From Paraglaciecola sp. L3A3 (GTDB lineage: Bacteria; Pseudomonadota; Gammaproteobacteria; Enterobacterales; Alteromonadaceae): a stretch of 64,000 nt of DNA. Shown here in pieces: positions 27,949-38,229 of this stretch. Position numbers and translations under genes: made by a program. The notes under the pieces were generated by a model. That model ran no database searches. It was given only the letters and a program-made list of their open reading frames with translations, and was not told the origin of the DNA. The stretch covers positions 3,393,501 through 3,457,500 of the forward strand of contig NZ_CP047023.1 in assembly GCF_009796765.1 (NCBI RefSeq), read 5' to 3'. Each line of letters starts with the position of its first letter. The stretch's first letter is position 1.

Positions 27949-28086
27949 GTGACGAAATTTTTCGTGTATAGCAAGGCGGATTGTCGTACGTAATAACGTG
28001 TTATTTCTAGACTCTCCTCCATCGCGGCTAGGCAGCCCAACGCCGCTAGGCACAAAAAGAGCGTTATCGAGAGGTTCGGCTTATCC
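27949..28086. repeat. Dispersed repeat copy B, inverted relative to copy A
   Basis: Reads from TGACGAAATTTTTCGTGTAT to GAGGTTCGGCTTATCC; its reverse complement aligns with 10141-10260 along the whole length. An additional internal hairpin is present (GCGGCTAGGCAGCCC / CGCCGCTAGGCAC region). It has no coding frame of its own. Confidence 0.75.
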
Positions 28087-28510
28087 AGTCGCGCCTTGTG
28101 TGACGAATAATCTCCATGTAAGACAAAGCCGAGACCCTACCCTTATATTTATTGATATTGTTGATGCTAATAGAATTAGTATTTTAAAGAAATAGTGAAT
28201 GGTGTTTGACTGGTGTTTTTTTCACTCATCTAACTGCCGTTTTTCAGTGGCGAAGCCAAGATTTTGATTTACCCCGCGACTTCAAGTTCGCTATTTTTTA
28301 TTAAAAACTCAATAGGGCAATTGGCAGGCGACCGCCAAGGATGGCGGAAGGTAGAATAACGCAAGACGCAGTTATCGAGATACAGCTTAAGAAAAGGCAT
28401 CGATGGATGCCATAAACGCAGTGCATGCTTTGTGAATGAAGTGAATAATCTTAGTGCGCGCAGCGCATAAAGTAAGGATAGTACAAAGCACACAAGTAGC
28501 ACTTACTTTA
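28087..28510. other. Intergenic repeat remnants, no gene seen
   Basis: Between the repeat copy B and the MATE gene there is no supported coding frame. Around 28418-28475 the text ATGCTTTGTGAATGAAGTGA then TAGTGCGCGCAGCGC matches, with changes, the patch at about 2815-2885. The region must also hold the end of the MATE transcript, but no clear terminator was found. Confidence 0.45.
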
Positions 28511-29899
28511 TCATTCAACTTTAAACAACCCGTAACGATAAACATTTTTTTGTTGCCTTTGGTACAACACTGCAAAGGTTAATAATAACCCTAACACCTC
28601 AGCTGTGGGGCCTGCGTACCAAATTCCCCATTCTGAAAACTGCCATGGCAAAACAAATAGTAGGGGTAATAAAAACCCATAGGTTTTTGCCATGCTCAAT
28701 AAGCCCGCACGTTTCGCATCACCTATGGCTTGAAAATACATAGTAATGATCAACAATGGCCCTAAAAGACTCAAGGCTAAAGTAGCGGTGGGGAATATAC
28801 GACTCACTTGATGAATAATCCCCAGATCATCAACAAATAAACCGCCTATTTTGTGATGATAAAGCAAGATAATCAGTTGCCAAGCTAAGCCATACAGCAA
28901 AGATGCCCATAAAGCGATTTTAATACTGGCATTAACCCGTTCAAATTTTTGCGCGCCAATATTATTTCCAACTATTGTTTGAAAGCCTAAACTTAGACCT
29001 AAAAGGGGCAAATAAATAAACGTCATTAGCCTTGTCAAAATGCCGTAAGCCCCTACCGTATCGGCGTAATTGCCTTCTCCCCAAATTTGTAAATTATAAA
29101 AAATAGCACCCGATGACAAAGCAAAGCCCAAATGGGTCAAACTAGAAGGCGCACCTATGGCTAAAAACTCAGCCCAATAATCCCGCCCTTTAGAAAAGGT
29201 AATAAACGGAATTTTTAACTGACTACTTTCTCTGTATCTAAAAATAATAATGAGTAAACAAGCACAATACTGAGCCAGCAAAGTACCTAATGCCGACCCC
29301 GCCACTCCATAATCTAACTGCACTATTAACACATAATTAAATACGCCATTTAACAAGACCGACATCAACGACGCCATGGCCATCACGGGTATATGCCCTT
29401 CACAACGCAAACTGTCACTATTGATGGTTAATAAAAACATCAGTGGTGAGCCAAAGATCATAATAGAAACGTAAAGATAACTCATATTAGCCAAGTCTAC
29501 ATTTGCATTATTTAACCCCAGTGTCAGCGACTCTCCCAGCAATAGAAAGAGTAAGATCAACACGACCGAAACTAACAAAGACAAGGTAATAGCTTGGGCG
29601 AACACCTCTTTCGCCTTATCAAACTTTTCTGCCCCTAATAACCTTGCCATCACACTAGAAAAGCCACTCGACACCAATGTCGACATAGCAATTAAAAAGA
29701 TAAAAACCGGGAACATCGAGGTCACCGCCACTAATGCATCAGCCCCAACAAATTGTCCTAAAAAGTAGGCATCCACTAAATTGAAAGAGCCATTGACTAA
29801 CATCATAAAAATAATGGGCGCCGCGGTTTTAAAAAACACCTTAGCTAAAGAGCCATGAGTAAATTGATTATCTACTTTTGCCAAACTTGTGTGTGGCAT
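28511..29899 (-). CDS. MATE family efflux transporter
   Basis: A 462-residue inner-membrane protein with about twelve hydrophobic helices and the two-fold repeated MATE pattern (LVNGSFNLVDAYFLGQFVG near the start, LLGLSLGFQTIVGNNIGA in the second half). MATE pumps export drugs or organic cations using a Na+ or H+ gradient; the substrate cannot be told. ATG 29899 is chosen because GGAG lies nine bases upstream and it follows the DUF2239 stop at once (TGATATG), implying coupling. Longer starts at 29914 and 29935 are possible. Confidence 0.9.
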   Translation of the reverse strand: MPHTSLAKVDNQFTHGSLAKVFFKTAAPIIFMMLVNGSFNLVDAYFLGQFVGADALVAVTSMFPVFIFLIAMSTLVSSGFSSVMARLLGAEKFDKAKEVFAQAITLSLLVSVVLILLFLLLGESLTLGLNNANVDLANMSYLYVSIMIFGSPLMFLLTINSDSLRCEGHIPVMAMASLMSVLLNGVFNYVLIVQLDYGVAGSALGTLLAQYCACLLIIIFRYRESSQLKIPFITFSKGRDYWAEFLAIGAPSSLTHLGFALSSGAIFYNLQIWGEGNYADTVGAYGILTRLMTFIYLPLLGLSLGFQTIVGNNIGAQKFERVNASIKIALWASLLYGLAWQLIILLYHHKIGGLFVDDLGIIHQVSRIFPTATLALSLLGPLLIITMYFQAIGDAKRAGLLSMAKTYGFLLPLLFVLPWQFSEWGIWYAGPTAEVLGLLLTFAVLYQRQQKNVYRYGLFKVE

Positions 29900-29900
29900 A

Positions 29901-30467
29901 TCAACTGACTCCATTATGCAATTGACTAATTTCAATAAATTTGTCTAACACAAAGGCTTTTATCTCATCAGGCCAAGAACCGATGGCCGCCTCTAACCCC
30001 ACTCGACTATTGCGATACAGTGCTCGACTGGCTTCTTCATACCCCACTTCATCTGCTAAAAATATCAGCATAAATTTATCTAGTTGCTGTTGTTTCAACA
30101 GAATTTGTTCTTCTATTGATGGATTTTTTTGCGCCTCTTCTACTAGCCGCCTTAAGGTGGCCGATGCGCCGCCTCTTTGGGTGGCTAACCATTCCCAGTG
30201 TCTGGGTAATAAAGTAACTTCTTTAGATTTCACCCCTAATTTAGGTCTGCCTCTTTTTGCCACTTGGCTTGGTTCGGTCAATGGTAAACTGGCCAATACC
30301 TGCTGTGTATCGCCATGCCAACTAAAATCAATTCGCTGACAAGTATCCACATCAATCACAATAGGCTCTAGTTGTGGGTCTATGGTTTTGACTTTTTCTA
30401 CCACTTGTTGCAACGAGCCTCTGGCTAACAATTGCTGTTGGAAAATAGCTAAATATTGGGCACTCAT
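29901..30467 (-). CDS. DUF2239 family protein
   Basis: A 188-residue cytoplasmic protein with the DUF2239 core GRPKLGVKSKEVTLLPRHWE followed by GGASATLRRLVEEA. The family has no known function; the GRPK text resembles an AT-hook and the rest is helical. It ends one base before the MATE start region, so both are likely one transcript. It is divergent from ridA-like 30615. Confidence 0.88.
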   Translation of the reverse strand: MSAQYLAIFQQQLLARGSLQQVVEKVKTIDPQLEPIVIDVDTCQRIDFSWHGDTQQVLASLPLTEPSQVAKRGRPKLGVKSKEVTLLPRHWEWLATQRGGASATLRRLVEEAQKNPSIEEQILLKQQQLDKFMLIFLADEVGYEEASRALYRNSRVGLEAAIGSWPDEIKAFVLDKFIEISQLHNGVS

Positions 30468-30614
30468 AATTCATCCTTTATAATGTTTACGGCAATTATT
30501 ACCCAGATAAAAATAAATAACAATAAAACCATGGTAAAAATAAAAAATTTAGTAATTCAAGACTAGGAAAGATCAGACTGATATTATTCAGAAAAATGAT
30601 TAATAAGGATTAAC

Positions 30615-30983
30615 GTGACCGATATTCAACGTAAAGAAACCAAACAACGCATGAGCCGAATTGTGATCCACCAGGGTACAGTCTACTTGTGTGGTCAAGT
30701 AGCAGCCGACGCCAGTAAAGGTATAGAAGAACAAACTCAAACCATGTTAGACAAAGTCGATGGCTTATTATTAGATGCAGGCAGTGACAGAGAACATATT
30801 TTGTCGGCCACCATTTACCTGAAAGACATGCAAGATTTTGCTGCCATGAATGATATTTGGGATAACTGGGTACCAGCAGGCCATGCCCCTGCCAGAGCGT
30901 GCGTACAAGCCGCAATGGCCAGACCTGCATTGTTAGTGGAAATATCGGTGATTGCTGCACAGAAGCAGCCTAAATCAGAATAA
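30615..30983 (+). CDS. RidA family reactive-intermediate deaminase
   Basis: A 122-residue member of the YjgF/YER057c/UK114 family. RidA enzymes hydrolyse reactive enamine/imine products of PLP enzymes. The key arginine is kept in APARACVQ and the fold signature LCGQVA...[10 protein letters not shown] is present. GTG 30615 is the start, with AAGGATTA just upstream. It carries the shorter VYLCGQV variant typical of subgroups other than canonical RidA. It is followed directly by a tandem repeat array. Confidence 0.9.
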   Translation: MTDIQRKETKQRMSRIVIHQGTVYLCGQVAADASKGIEEQTQTMLDKVDGLLLDAGSDREHILSATIYLKDMQDFAAMNDIWDNWVPAGHAPARACVQAAMARPALLVEISVIAAQKQPKSE

Positions 30984-31735
30984 GGCTGAGTGGAGCAGAA
31001 AAAATAAAAGCGATGTAGGTCGTGGCTTTAGCCCGTCAAATTCAAACAACAGACGCCATAAATGGACGACCTACAAAAAAAGAGCAGCATTAAGCAGCCT
31101 AAATCAGAATGGTGCTGAATGAAGCAGAAAAGATAAAGCGATGTAGGTCGTGGCTTTAGCCCGTCAAATTCAGACAACAGACGCCATAAATGGACGACCT
31201 ACAAAAGAAGAAAAGCAGCATGAATCAGACTAAATCAGAATGGCGCTGAATGAAGCAGAAAAGATAAAAGCGATGTAGGTCGTGGCTTTAGCCCGTCAGA
31301 TTCAAACAACAGATGCCATAAATGGACGACCTACAAAAGAAGAAAAGCAGCATGAATCAGACTAAATCAGAATGGCGCTGAATGAAGCAGAAAAGATAAA
31401 AGCGATGTAGGTCGTGGCTTTAGCCCGTCAAATTCAAACAACAGACGCCATAAATGGACGACCTACAAAAAAAGAGCAGCATTAAGCAGCCTAAATCAGA
31501 ATGGTGCTGAATGAAGCAGAAAAGATAAAGCGATGTAGGTCGTGGCTTTAGCCCGTCAAATTCAAACAACAGACGCCATAAATGGACGACCTACAAAAGA
31601 AGAAAAGCAGCATGAATCAGACTAAATCAGAATGGCGCTGAATGAAGCAGAAAAGATAAAAGCGATGTAGGTCGTGGCTTTAGCCCGTCAAATTCAAACA
31701 ACAGACGCCATAAATGGACGATCTACAAAAGGTAA
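30984..31735. repeat. Six-unit tandem array of a 128/132-bp palindromic repeat
   Basis: Units begin (GATGTAGGTCGTGG) at 31012, 31140, 31272, 31404, 31532 and 31664, so periods are 128, 132, 132, 128 and 132. Each holds an inverted pair, GTAGGTCG...CGACCTAC, about 60 bases across, able to form a hairpin, joined by AGCAG-rich spacer text. The two spacer types differ by a few bases, which accounts for the two periods. A solo unit is at 26302 and spacer-like fragments are at about 35440-35500. No coding potential. Confidence 0.92.
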
Positions 31736-32238
31736 AAGCAGGAGATAGTAGATAGTAAATAACGAGGCTCAAAAAACTCAACAACTCCGTCATTCCTGCA
31801 TGTCGTTAGCAGGAATCCATTCTTTTGGTCTTAAGCCGATCACTTTGATTTTGAAAGCTAAAATAGCTTGCAAAAAATCAATATTGCTTACTATTTCCAA
31901 CAAACTCCGCAGTTGCGAAGATAACAAGTAAGCGGACGTAGCTATTTTCTAGATTTTAGTTGTCATTTTTTACGAGAAATGAGGTTTTTATCGATGACCA
32001 TGACAGACAAGTAAACGGCATAGGACTAAAACGACATACTGCTTCGTGCGAGAAGATAGATAAAACAAATTGAATACCCCCAAAACGCTGTACTTTCGGC
32101 GCTTTTTGCAGTTAAAATTTTTCCTATATCCTATTCACTATTTCTTATCTACTACTTTTATCCTCTATCTACTATCTACTATCTCCTTTATAATCCGCAC
32201 CAATAGAATGCTCAATAAATAACGCTTAGGCAGTTTAC
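31736..32238. other. Intergenic stretch flanked by inverted GGAGATAGTAGATAGTA
   Basis: No gene. GGAGATAGTAGATAGTA at 31741 has its inverted partner TACTATCTACTATCTCC ending at 32188, so about 448 bp lie between inverted repeats. Inside are a dispersed element (TTAGCAGGAATCCATTCTTT near 31806) and an AAAACGC...GCGCTTTTTG hairpin-like segment near 32092-32117. The last 50 bases hold the srmB promoter region. Confidence 0.6.
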
Positions 32239-33498
32239 ATGTTCGAACAGTTAGAATTAGATGACGACTTAGTCCACGCAGTAGTGGATATGGGTTATAA
32301 AACCCCTACTAGTATTCAATCACTAGTGATACCAGAAGCCATGAATGGTAGAGATATATTAGCCTCTGCACCAACAGGCACAGGTAAAACGGCTGCGTTT
32401 TTATTACCCGTTTGTCAGTTTTTATTAGATTATCCAAGACGCCAGCCAGGCTCTACACGGGTTTTAATCTTAACGCCAACCAGAGAGTTAGCCTTACAAA
32501 TTTTTGAACAAGCTAAACTCATTTGTAAATATATTCCCCATATTAATTGTGGCGTGATCACCGGTGGCATTAATTACGGTACAGATCGTGATTTATTGGA
32601 AAAAAATCTGGATATTCTTGTTGCCACTCCAGGTCGCTTATTTGAACATATCGAAACAGAAAGTTTTGATTGCCGCGATATTGAATGCCTGATTTTAGAC
32701 GAAGCTGATCGCATGTTAGACATGGGCTTCTCAGCGGTGGTGAATCAAATTGCTGGTGAAGCTAGATGGCGTAAACAAACTATGTTGTTTTCGGCCACTT
32801 TGGAAGGTTCTGGTATTGCCCGTTTTTCTAAAGAATTATTAAATGATCCTGTTGAACTAGAGGCAGACTCAAGTCGTAAAGAAAAAGGTGTGATCCATCA
32901 ATGGATCCACTTGGCTGATAACGCCAATCATAAATTGGCCTTATTAATCCATATACTTAGCAATCAAGTTGAAACAGCCATAGTGTTTGTCAAAACCCGT
33001 GAGCGTTTAGCGACTTTAGTAGGTCAGCTTAATTCAGCTGAAATCCCTTGTGGTTGGTTACAAGGTGAAATGCCCCAAGATAAACGTAATGCAGCCATGG
33101 AACGTTTTCGTAGCGGCGAAGTGAAAATATTAGTGGCAACCGATGTCGCTGCCCGTGGAATCGACGTAGACAACATAAGCCATGTCATTAATTACGATAT
33201 GCCACGTACTGCAGATGTATACGTACATAGAATTGGCCGCACTGGTCGTGCAGGTAACAAAGGCACCGCTATTTCTTTAGTCGAGGCTCACGATATCGCC
33301 ATTGTGCCTAAAATCGAAAGATACACAGAACAACCTTTAAAACGTCGTGTCATTGCTGAACTTCGCCCACAAAATAAAGAAGCGAAACCACCAACTAAAA
33401 AGAAAATCAGTACAAAAACTAAAAAAGCAGCATTAAAAGCTAAAAAAACCGCCACCAGTAAAAAGAACAAGAAAAAAGGCAGAGGTAAAAAAGCGTAA
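32239..33498 (+). CDS. srmB: DEAD-box RNA helicase SrmB
   Basis: ATP-dependent RNA helicase (419 residues) that helps early assembly of the 50S ribosomal subunit. Motifs in order: Q-motif PTSIQ, Walker [27 protein letters not shown] in [13 protein letters not shown], and the second-domain motifs ending [10 protein letters not shown]. The opening [20 protein letters not shown] is typical of SrmB. The C-terminal 45 residues are very Lys-rich, suited to RNA binding. Its stop shares a base with the rdgB ATG. Confidence 0.9.
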   Translation: MFEQLELDDDLVHAVVDMGYKTPTSIQSLVIPEAMNGRDILASAPTGTGKTAAFLLPVCQFLLDYPRRQPGSTRVLILTPTRELALQIFEQAKLICKYIPHINCGVITGGINYGTDRDLLEKNLDILVATPGRLFEHIETESFDCRDIECLILDEADRMLDMGFSAVVNQIAGEARWRKQTMLFSATLEGSGIARFSKELLNDPVELEADSSRKEKGVIHQWIHLADNANHKLALLIHILSNQVETAIVFVKTRERLATLVGQLNSAEIPCGWLQGEMPQDKRNAAMERFRSGEVKILVATDVAARGIDVDNISHVINYDMPRTADVYVHRIGRTGRAGNKGTAISLVEAHDIAIVPKIERYTEQPLKRRVIAELRPQNKEAKPPTKKKISTKTKKAALKAKKTATSKKNKKKGRGKKA

Positions 33499-34130
33499 TG
33501 GCAATAGAGCTAGCATTGAACAAACTAGTACTCGCTACAGGCAACCAAGGTAAAGTCAAAGAATTAAGCAGTATGCTGGCTGATTTAGGTATGGATGTGC
33601 TGGCACAAAGCGAATTCAATGTCAGCGAAGTAGCAGAAACCGGTAGTACTTTTGTAGAAAACGCCATAATCAAAGCTAGGCATGCCGCTAAAATCACAGG
33701 GTTACCAGCCATTGCTGATGATTCTGGTTTAGCGGTTAACGCTTTAGGTGGTGCACCGGGCGTATATTCAGCTCGGTATTCCTATGACCCAACAACAGAC
33801 AAAGAAGTCACCGATCAGTCTAATATTGTTAAGTTACTCACGGAAATGGCAGATGTACCAGCAGGTAAACGCCAGGCAAGGTTTTTATGTGTATTAGTTT
33901 TTATGCGTCACTCAGACGATCCCACCCCCATTATTTGTCAAGGTGAATGGGCTGGTGAAATCACTACAGTCCAACATGGCGAAAATGGCTTCGGTTACGA
34001 TCCGGTGTTTTGGGTCGCAGAAAAAAACTGTAGCTCTGCACAACTCACTAAAGAACAAAAAAATGCCTTAAGTCACCGTGGTCAAGCATTACAGCAACTA
34101 GTGGTACAACTTAAAAATTTACTCGGATAA
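33498..34130 (+). CDS. rdgB: XTP/dITP diphosphatase (RdgB/HAM1)
   Basis: House-cleaning nucleotide diphosphatase of 210 residues that hydrolyses dITP, XTP and dXTP to monophosphates and so keeps them out of DNA and RNA. Motifs: [12 protein letters not shown] near the start, [12 protein letters not shown], and [21 protein letters not shown]. It is coupled to srmB (TAATG) and lies four bases before hemW, the usual rdgB-hemW pairing of gammaproteobacteria. Confidence 0.95.
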   Translation: MAIELALNKLVLATGNQGKVKELSSMLADLGMDVLAQSEFNVSEVAETGSTFVENAIIKARHAAKITGLPAIADDSGLAVNALGGAPGVYSARYSYDPTTDKEVTDQSNIVKLLTEMADVPAGKRQARFLCVLVFMRHSDDPTPIICQGEWAGEITTVQHGENGFGYDPVFWVAEKNCSSAQLTKEQKNALSHRGQALQQLVVQLKNLLG

Positions 34131-34134
34131 GAAC

Positions 34135-35295
34135 TTGTCATCACAGCTAGATTTAACTCTGCCACCACTATCCTTATACATTCATATCCCTTGGTGTGTG
34201 CAAAAATGTCCATATTGCGACTTTAACTCCCACGGCCAAAAAGAACAGGTTCTACCAGAAACCGAGTACGTCAGCCATCTACTAGATGACTTAGAACAAG
34301 ATGCTAATTTAGTGGGCTACAGACCTATCCACAGTATTTTTATTGGCGGTGGCACCCCAAGCTTATTTTCAGCCCAAGCCATTAAATCATTATTGGATGG
34401 GGTAAAACAACGAGTCAACTTAGCCAAAGATGCTGAGGTCACTATGGAAGCCAATCCTGGCACAGTTGAAAGCCAAAGGTTTGCCGACTATGTGAGCGCT
34501 GGAGTGAATCGTATCTCCATTGGAGTACAAAGTTTTCAAGCTGACAAACTCAAAGACTTAGGCCGTATTCATGATGATCAACAAGCCTTAACCGCAGCGA
34601 CTTTGGCTAAAAAAATCGGTTTGAACAGTTTCAATTTAGATCTTATGCACGGTTTACCTAAGCAGTCATTAAGCGATGCACTGTTCGATTTAGGCCAAGC
34701 TATTCAACAAACACCACCACATTTGTCTTGGTATCAGTTAACCATAGAACCAAATACTCAATTTCACTCTAAGCCTCCCAAGTTGCCTGAAGACGAATTG
34801 TTATGGGATATTCAGGAACAAGGTGATGAATTATTACAAGCAGCAGGTTACGTACAGTACGAAATTTCTGCGTACAGCTTACCGGGTAATCAATGCCAAC
34901 ATAATCTCAACTATTGGCGTTTTGGTGATTACATAGGCATAGGTTGTGGCGCTCACGGAAAAATCACCCTAGTCGATGAACAGCAAATTATTCGCACGGT
35001 TAAGGTTAAACATCCTAAAGGCTATATGGATTTAACTCGCCCATATTTAAGCGAAAAGAGAGCTGTACTCACAGACGAATTACCCTTCGAATTTTTTATG
35101 AATCGATTTCGTTTAGTTGAACCCTGCCCTAAAGCTGATTACCAAAAATTCACAGGATTAGCATTAGATAAAAATACCTTAGCAAATCTACAAAGTGCGA
35201 TAAAAAAAGGTTTAATTACTGAGACTGCAGAGTACTGGCAAGTAACAGCCTTGGGCCGACGTTACCTGAATACTCTTTTGGAGATGATGGTGTAG
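34135..35295 (+). CDS. hemW: Heme chaperone HemW (radical SAM)
   Basis: Radical SAM protein (386 residues) once called coproporphyrinogen III oxidase-like; HemW inserts heme into respiratory proteins. The cluster motif C-x(3)-C-x(2)-C is in IPWCVQKCPYCDFNSH, and GGGTPS and EANPGT follow. TTG 34135 is the start, as no ATG fits and GGATAAGAAC stands just upstream. It is third in srmB-rdgB-hemW and is followed by repeat fragments. Confidence 0.93.
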   Translation: MSSQLDLTLPPLSLYIHIPWCVQKCPYCDFNSHGQKEQVLPETEYVSHLLDDLEQDANLVGYRPIHSIFIGGGTPSLFSAQAIKSLLDGVKQRVNLAKDAEVTMEANPGTVESQRFADYVSAGVNRISIGVQSFQADKLKDLGRIHDDQQALTAATLAKKIGLNSFNLDLMHGLPKQSLSDALFDLGQAIQQTPPHLSWYQLTIEPNTQFHSKPPKLPEDELLWDIQEQGDELLQAAGYVQYEISAYSLPGNQCQHNLNYWRFGDYIGIGCGAHGKITLVDEQQIIRTVKVKHPKGYMDLTRPYLSEKRAVLTDELPFEFFMNRFRLVEPCPKADYQKFTGLALDKNTLANLQSAIKKGLITETAEYWQVTALGRRYLNTLLEMMV

Positions 35296-35502
35296 AAGCA
35301 GTAAATAATAGATAGGGACTAGTGAATAGAAAAAGACAACAGCATTTGTCACAGAGAAAAACAAGTTGTTAGCAGGAATCCATTCTTTTGTTTTGGCTCT
35401 TAAATAGCTACTATTTTTCGCTGGTCATTCTGCCCCTCTCAGCTTTGATCTGCATTATGCTGTTTTATTCTGATTAGTCTGCTGTATGCTGCATTTTTGC
35501 TA
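35296..35502. repeat. Fragments of dispersed repeats between hemW and a GNAT gene
   Basis: GTTGTTAGCAGGAATCCATT at about 35365 matches the element at 31806. The text TGCTGTTTTATTCTGATTAG near 35460-35480 is the inverted form of the spacer of the 31012 array (CTAAATCAGAATGGCGCTG). No gene is present; the two convergent genes end on either side. Confidence 0.7.
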
Positions 35503-35979
35503 TTACTCCAGCATTTCTCGCATTTTGCGGCCGCCTACTGGTACTAGGCCATTTTGTTGATAAAACTCTACAGTGCGAGAAAACGCAGGCAAAGGTGGGG
35601 TACATAACTCAATACAGGCCCAGGCTTGTTGTTTACCATATAGCTTTACTTTCGTTAAAAGCTGCGCACCAATTTTAGTGCCGCGATATTCAGGACGTAC
35701 ATAACATTCTTGGATAACGCCCATTTTACCACCGGCATATAATGCATAGGTTTCAGTAAAAGTAGCAATCGCCACCACCTCTTGCCCAGCTAATGCCAAA
35801 AAAGCTGCATATTCACCTTGTGCCATGAGTTTTTCACAAAGTTCACTAGTTTGTTTCACCTGTTCCACCAGCTCGGCCCCCGTAGCGGCAGTAATCTCTT
35901 GGGTGAGAGCACAAACCAATTCAGCAATCACAGCTGCATCATCTAAAGTAGCCAGCCTAAAGTCATATTGTCTGCTCAT
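35503..35979 (-). CDS. GNAT family N-acetyltransferase
   Basis: A 158-residue acetyl-CoA-dependent acetyltransferase. Motif A is seen as VIQECYVRPEYRGTKIGAQLL, with the Q/R-x-x-G-x-G/A pyrophosphate loop, and the C-terminus has the usual FYQQNGLVPVGGR strand. Substrate unknown. Its ATG overlaps the stop of the upstream alkylation-repair-like gene by four bases (ATGA), so it closes a long reverse-strand gene block. Confidence 0.85.
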   Translation of the reverse strand: MSRQYDFRLATLDDAAVIAELVCALTQEITAATGAELVEQVKQTSELCEKLMAQGEYAAFLALAGQEVVAIATFTETYALYAGGKMGVIQECYVRPEYRGTKIGAQLLTKVKLYGKQQAWACIELCTPPLPAFSRTVEFYQQNGLVPVGGRKMREMLE

Positions 35980-36725
35980 CTAAAATCCTTTAGTAAAAGT
36001 AGTCTAAGCTTTTTATCGATTTTTTCTAAGGCATAACGAATAGTCGATTTTTGCATATTTTGATAATTCAATTGTAAGTATTTCACTACATCATCTGGAT
36101 CATGAATAGCAGTCACCTTAAGTAACCAGCCAACACTTTTTTGCACAAATTCATCTGCATCAGTAATCAATAGATCACAACTTTTGAAGACTAAATTTTT
36201 ATCTAAAAAATAAACCGACTTGCCCATTGGCCGCTTAATAAACTTAACCCAAGCTACGTTACTGCCACGTCGACACCATGACACATCTGAATAGGCCCAC
36301 TTTTGCGTGTGTTCAATTAAATGAGGTCGAGCCAGCAAAAATTTAAACAAGGTTTTCATACACAAGTCATCTACTAATGCCCAGTTATTGGCATAGTGCT
36401 CTAACCAAAATTCAAACCTTAGTAGCAAGTTGTCATCATAGTGTTTGTTGACAAATTTATTAATTAATCCGTAGGCCACCATCACTTCTTCACTATAAGT
36501 AGCTTGTTGCAATAAGTCTTCACTGATGACTAATACTTGTTCAGGACTTACCTGGGAGTTATCCAGATGAAACTGTTTGATGATATTTTTAATATCCACG
36601 GCGTTAGCGCCAAGACAGTGAATACCATGAGGGAAATATCGTCTTACGGATTCTGCTTTTTCTGGGGTACTAACAGTAATCAGTTGCTGTTTAAGCTGTA
36701 AGATAATGTGAGCAGAGGTTGACAT
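35976..36725 (-). CDS. DNA alkylation repair-like protein (AlkD superfamily)
   Basis: A 249-residue all-helical protein with the HEAT-like layout of AlkC/AlkD DNA glycosylases: LRFEFWLEHYANNWALVDDLCMKTL, then SVGWLLKVTAIHDPDDVVKYL. AlkD excises cationic alkyl-purines without flipping the base. The aspartate in NWALVDD and the motif RRGSNVAWVKF fit the family, but activity cannot be predicted. It is coupled to the acetyltransferase downstream and lies 32 bases after the TatD-type gene. Confidence 0.78.
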   Translation of the reverse strand: MSTSAHIILQLKQQLITVSTPEKAESVRRYFPHGIHCLGANAVDIKNIIKQFHLDNSQVSPEQVLVISEDLLQQATYSEEVMVAYGLINKFVNKHYDDNLLLRFEFWLEHYANNWALVDDLCMKTLFKFLLARPHLIEHTQKWAYSDVSWCRRGSNVAWVKFIKRPMGKSVYFLDKNLVFKSCDLLITDADEFVQKSVGWLLKVTAIHDPDDVVKYLQLNYQNMQKSTIRYALEKIDKKLRLLLLKDFR

Positions 36726-36757
36726 AACACTCCAATTTTAAAGACTTTGATTAATGC

Positions 36758-37549
36758 CTAAGCTGTAATGTTACGTAATACATCTAAGGTATTGTGTAAA
36801 CAAGCTGCTGTTAACTGTTCTGCCGATTCAGTTCTTATTTGTTGCAAACTTTGCACAATATCAACTAAATATTCGGGGCTATTTCTTTGCCCTTGCCTAC
36901 CGGCAACAGGCATATCTGGCGCATCGGTTTCTAGCACTAAACTGGATAAAGGTAATTGACTAATAGTTTGCCGTGTTTTATTTGCTCTAGGATATGTAAT
37001 ACTGCCACCTACACCAATTTTAAAGCCTAGCTGAATATAGGTTTCAGCCTGTTGCAGACTGCCGCTAAAAGCATGAATGATGCCGCCATTAGCAAACTGT
37101 TCTGTTTTAAGTATCCGCAATAATTCATTATGACTTTTTCTGTGGTGCAATATCACCGGCAAATCAAATGATTTGGCTAAACTCAACTGTTTGGTAAATA
37201 CCTCAGTTTGTAGCTGCCAATCCACAGCAATAGCTGAATCAAGTCCAATCTCTCCTAAAGCAACTAGATGATTTTTATGAGTATTAAGAAGTTGAGTTAA
37301 TTGCTCTAAGTGTTCGTTTTGGTAATCAGCTAAGAAGTAGGGATGCAAACCTAATGCAAATTTAATCGAAGGGTATTGTTGTGCTAATTCAATTTGTTTT
37401 TGCCAACCAGAGGCTTGGGTACCAGGTATTACAAACTGGCTAATAGCCAGTTGTTTACACCTTTTTATCAGCTCCAACCTGTCTTGATCAAAACAGCTAA
37501 AATCTAAATGACAGTGGCTATCGATTAAAACGGGCTGAGTTTGATTCAT
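36758..37549 (-). CDS. TatD family metal-dependent hydrolase (YjjV-like)
   Basis: A 263-residue TIM-barrel metallo-enzyme of the TatD family, whose members act as DNases or exonucleases. Metal ligands are visible: IDSHCHLD at the start, GEIGLD, LHHRKSHNELL, HAFSG and LETDAPDMP. The text is closest to the YjjV branch. ATG 37549 is preferred over TTG 37576 because it overlaps the pdxH stop (TAATG), a coupling signal. Confidence 0.88.
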   Translation of the reverse strand: MNQTQPVLIDSHCHLDFSCFDQDRLELIKRCKQLAISQFVIPGTQASGWQKQIELAQQYPSIKFALGLHPYFLADYQNEHLEQLTQLLNTHKNHLVALGEIGLDSAIAVDWQLQTEVFTKQLSLAKSFDLPVILHHRKSHNELLRILKTEQFANGGIIHAFSGSLQQAETYIQLGFKIGVGGSITYPRANKTRQTISQLPLSSLVLETDAPDMPVAGRQGQRNSPEYLVDIVQSLQQIRTESAEQLTAACLHNTLDVLRNITA

Positions 37550-38190
37550 TAGGGCATGAGACGTTCTGTGTGCCAAACACCTTGGCTGTCTTTGCTGTAC
37601 ATAAATCGATCATGCAATCGATCATCGCCACCCTGCCAAAATTCAATTTTATGAGGAACCACCAGATAGCCTCCCCAAAATGATGGCAGTGGTACTTCGC
37701 CTTTAGCAAATTTATTTTTCACTTGGGCAAATTTTTCTAATAATAATTGTCGACTTTGAATTGGCCTACTTTGTGCTGAAGCCCAAGCAGCCAATTGACT
37801 GGGTTTAGGCCGTGACATAAAATATTTAGCTACTTGAGTGGAACTCAAAGCTTGAGCCACACCGCACACTTTTACTTGTCGTTCTAAAGAATGCCAAGGG
37901 AAATGTAGTGATATTTTAGCATTATGTTTTAAGTCTTCAGCTTTTTTACTTTCTGTATTAGTGTAAAACACAAAACCTTTTGTTGAGAAGTCTTTGAGTA
38001 ACACTATACGTTGCGAAGGCTGGCCACTTGCATCGACAGTTGCTACTGTCATAGCTGTAGGATCAGTCAAACCTGCATCCACCGCATTTTGTAACCACTG
38101 TTCAAACAAGGTAAATGGTTCTTCGGTCAAGTCGGCAGAACTAAGTCCTGCTTTAGAATATTGACGACGGATATCGCTAATAGATGACAA
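37549..38190 (-). CDS. pdxH: Pyridoxamine 5'-phosphate oxidase
   Basis: FMN enzyme (213 residues) that oxidises pyridoxine or pyridoxamine 5'-phosphate to pyridoxal 5'-phosphate. Features: [28 protein letters not shown]-type strand [15 protein letters not shown], and the C-terminal PLP-site ending WHTERLMP. It is placed 39 bases after era, where Escherichia coli has recO-pdxJ, also a vitamin B6 gene. Translationally coupled to the TatD-type gene. Confidence 0.94.
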   Translation of the reverse strand: MSSISDIRRQYSKAGLSSADLTEEPFTLFEQWLQNAVDAGLTDPTAMTVATVDASGQPSQRIVLLKDFSTKGFVFYTNTESKKAEDLKHNAKISLHFPWHSLERQVKVCGVAQALSSTQVAKYFMSRPKPSQLAAWASAQSRPIQSRQLLLEKFAQVKNKFAKGEVPLPSFWGGYLVVPHKIEFWQGGDDRLHDRFMYSKDSQGVWHTERLMP

Positions 38191-38229
38191 ACTTAGTTCT
38201 CCTATATGAATGACTTAGTCAAGCTTGGA

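Noticed and set aside
27998..28195. 65-codon open frame
   Set aside because: It falls in repeat copy B and its flank, with no ribosome-binding site.
30984..31735. CRISPR array
   Set aside because: Units are about 130 bp, spacers are near-identical rather than unique, and there is no cas gene.
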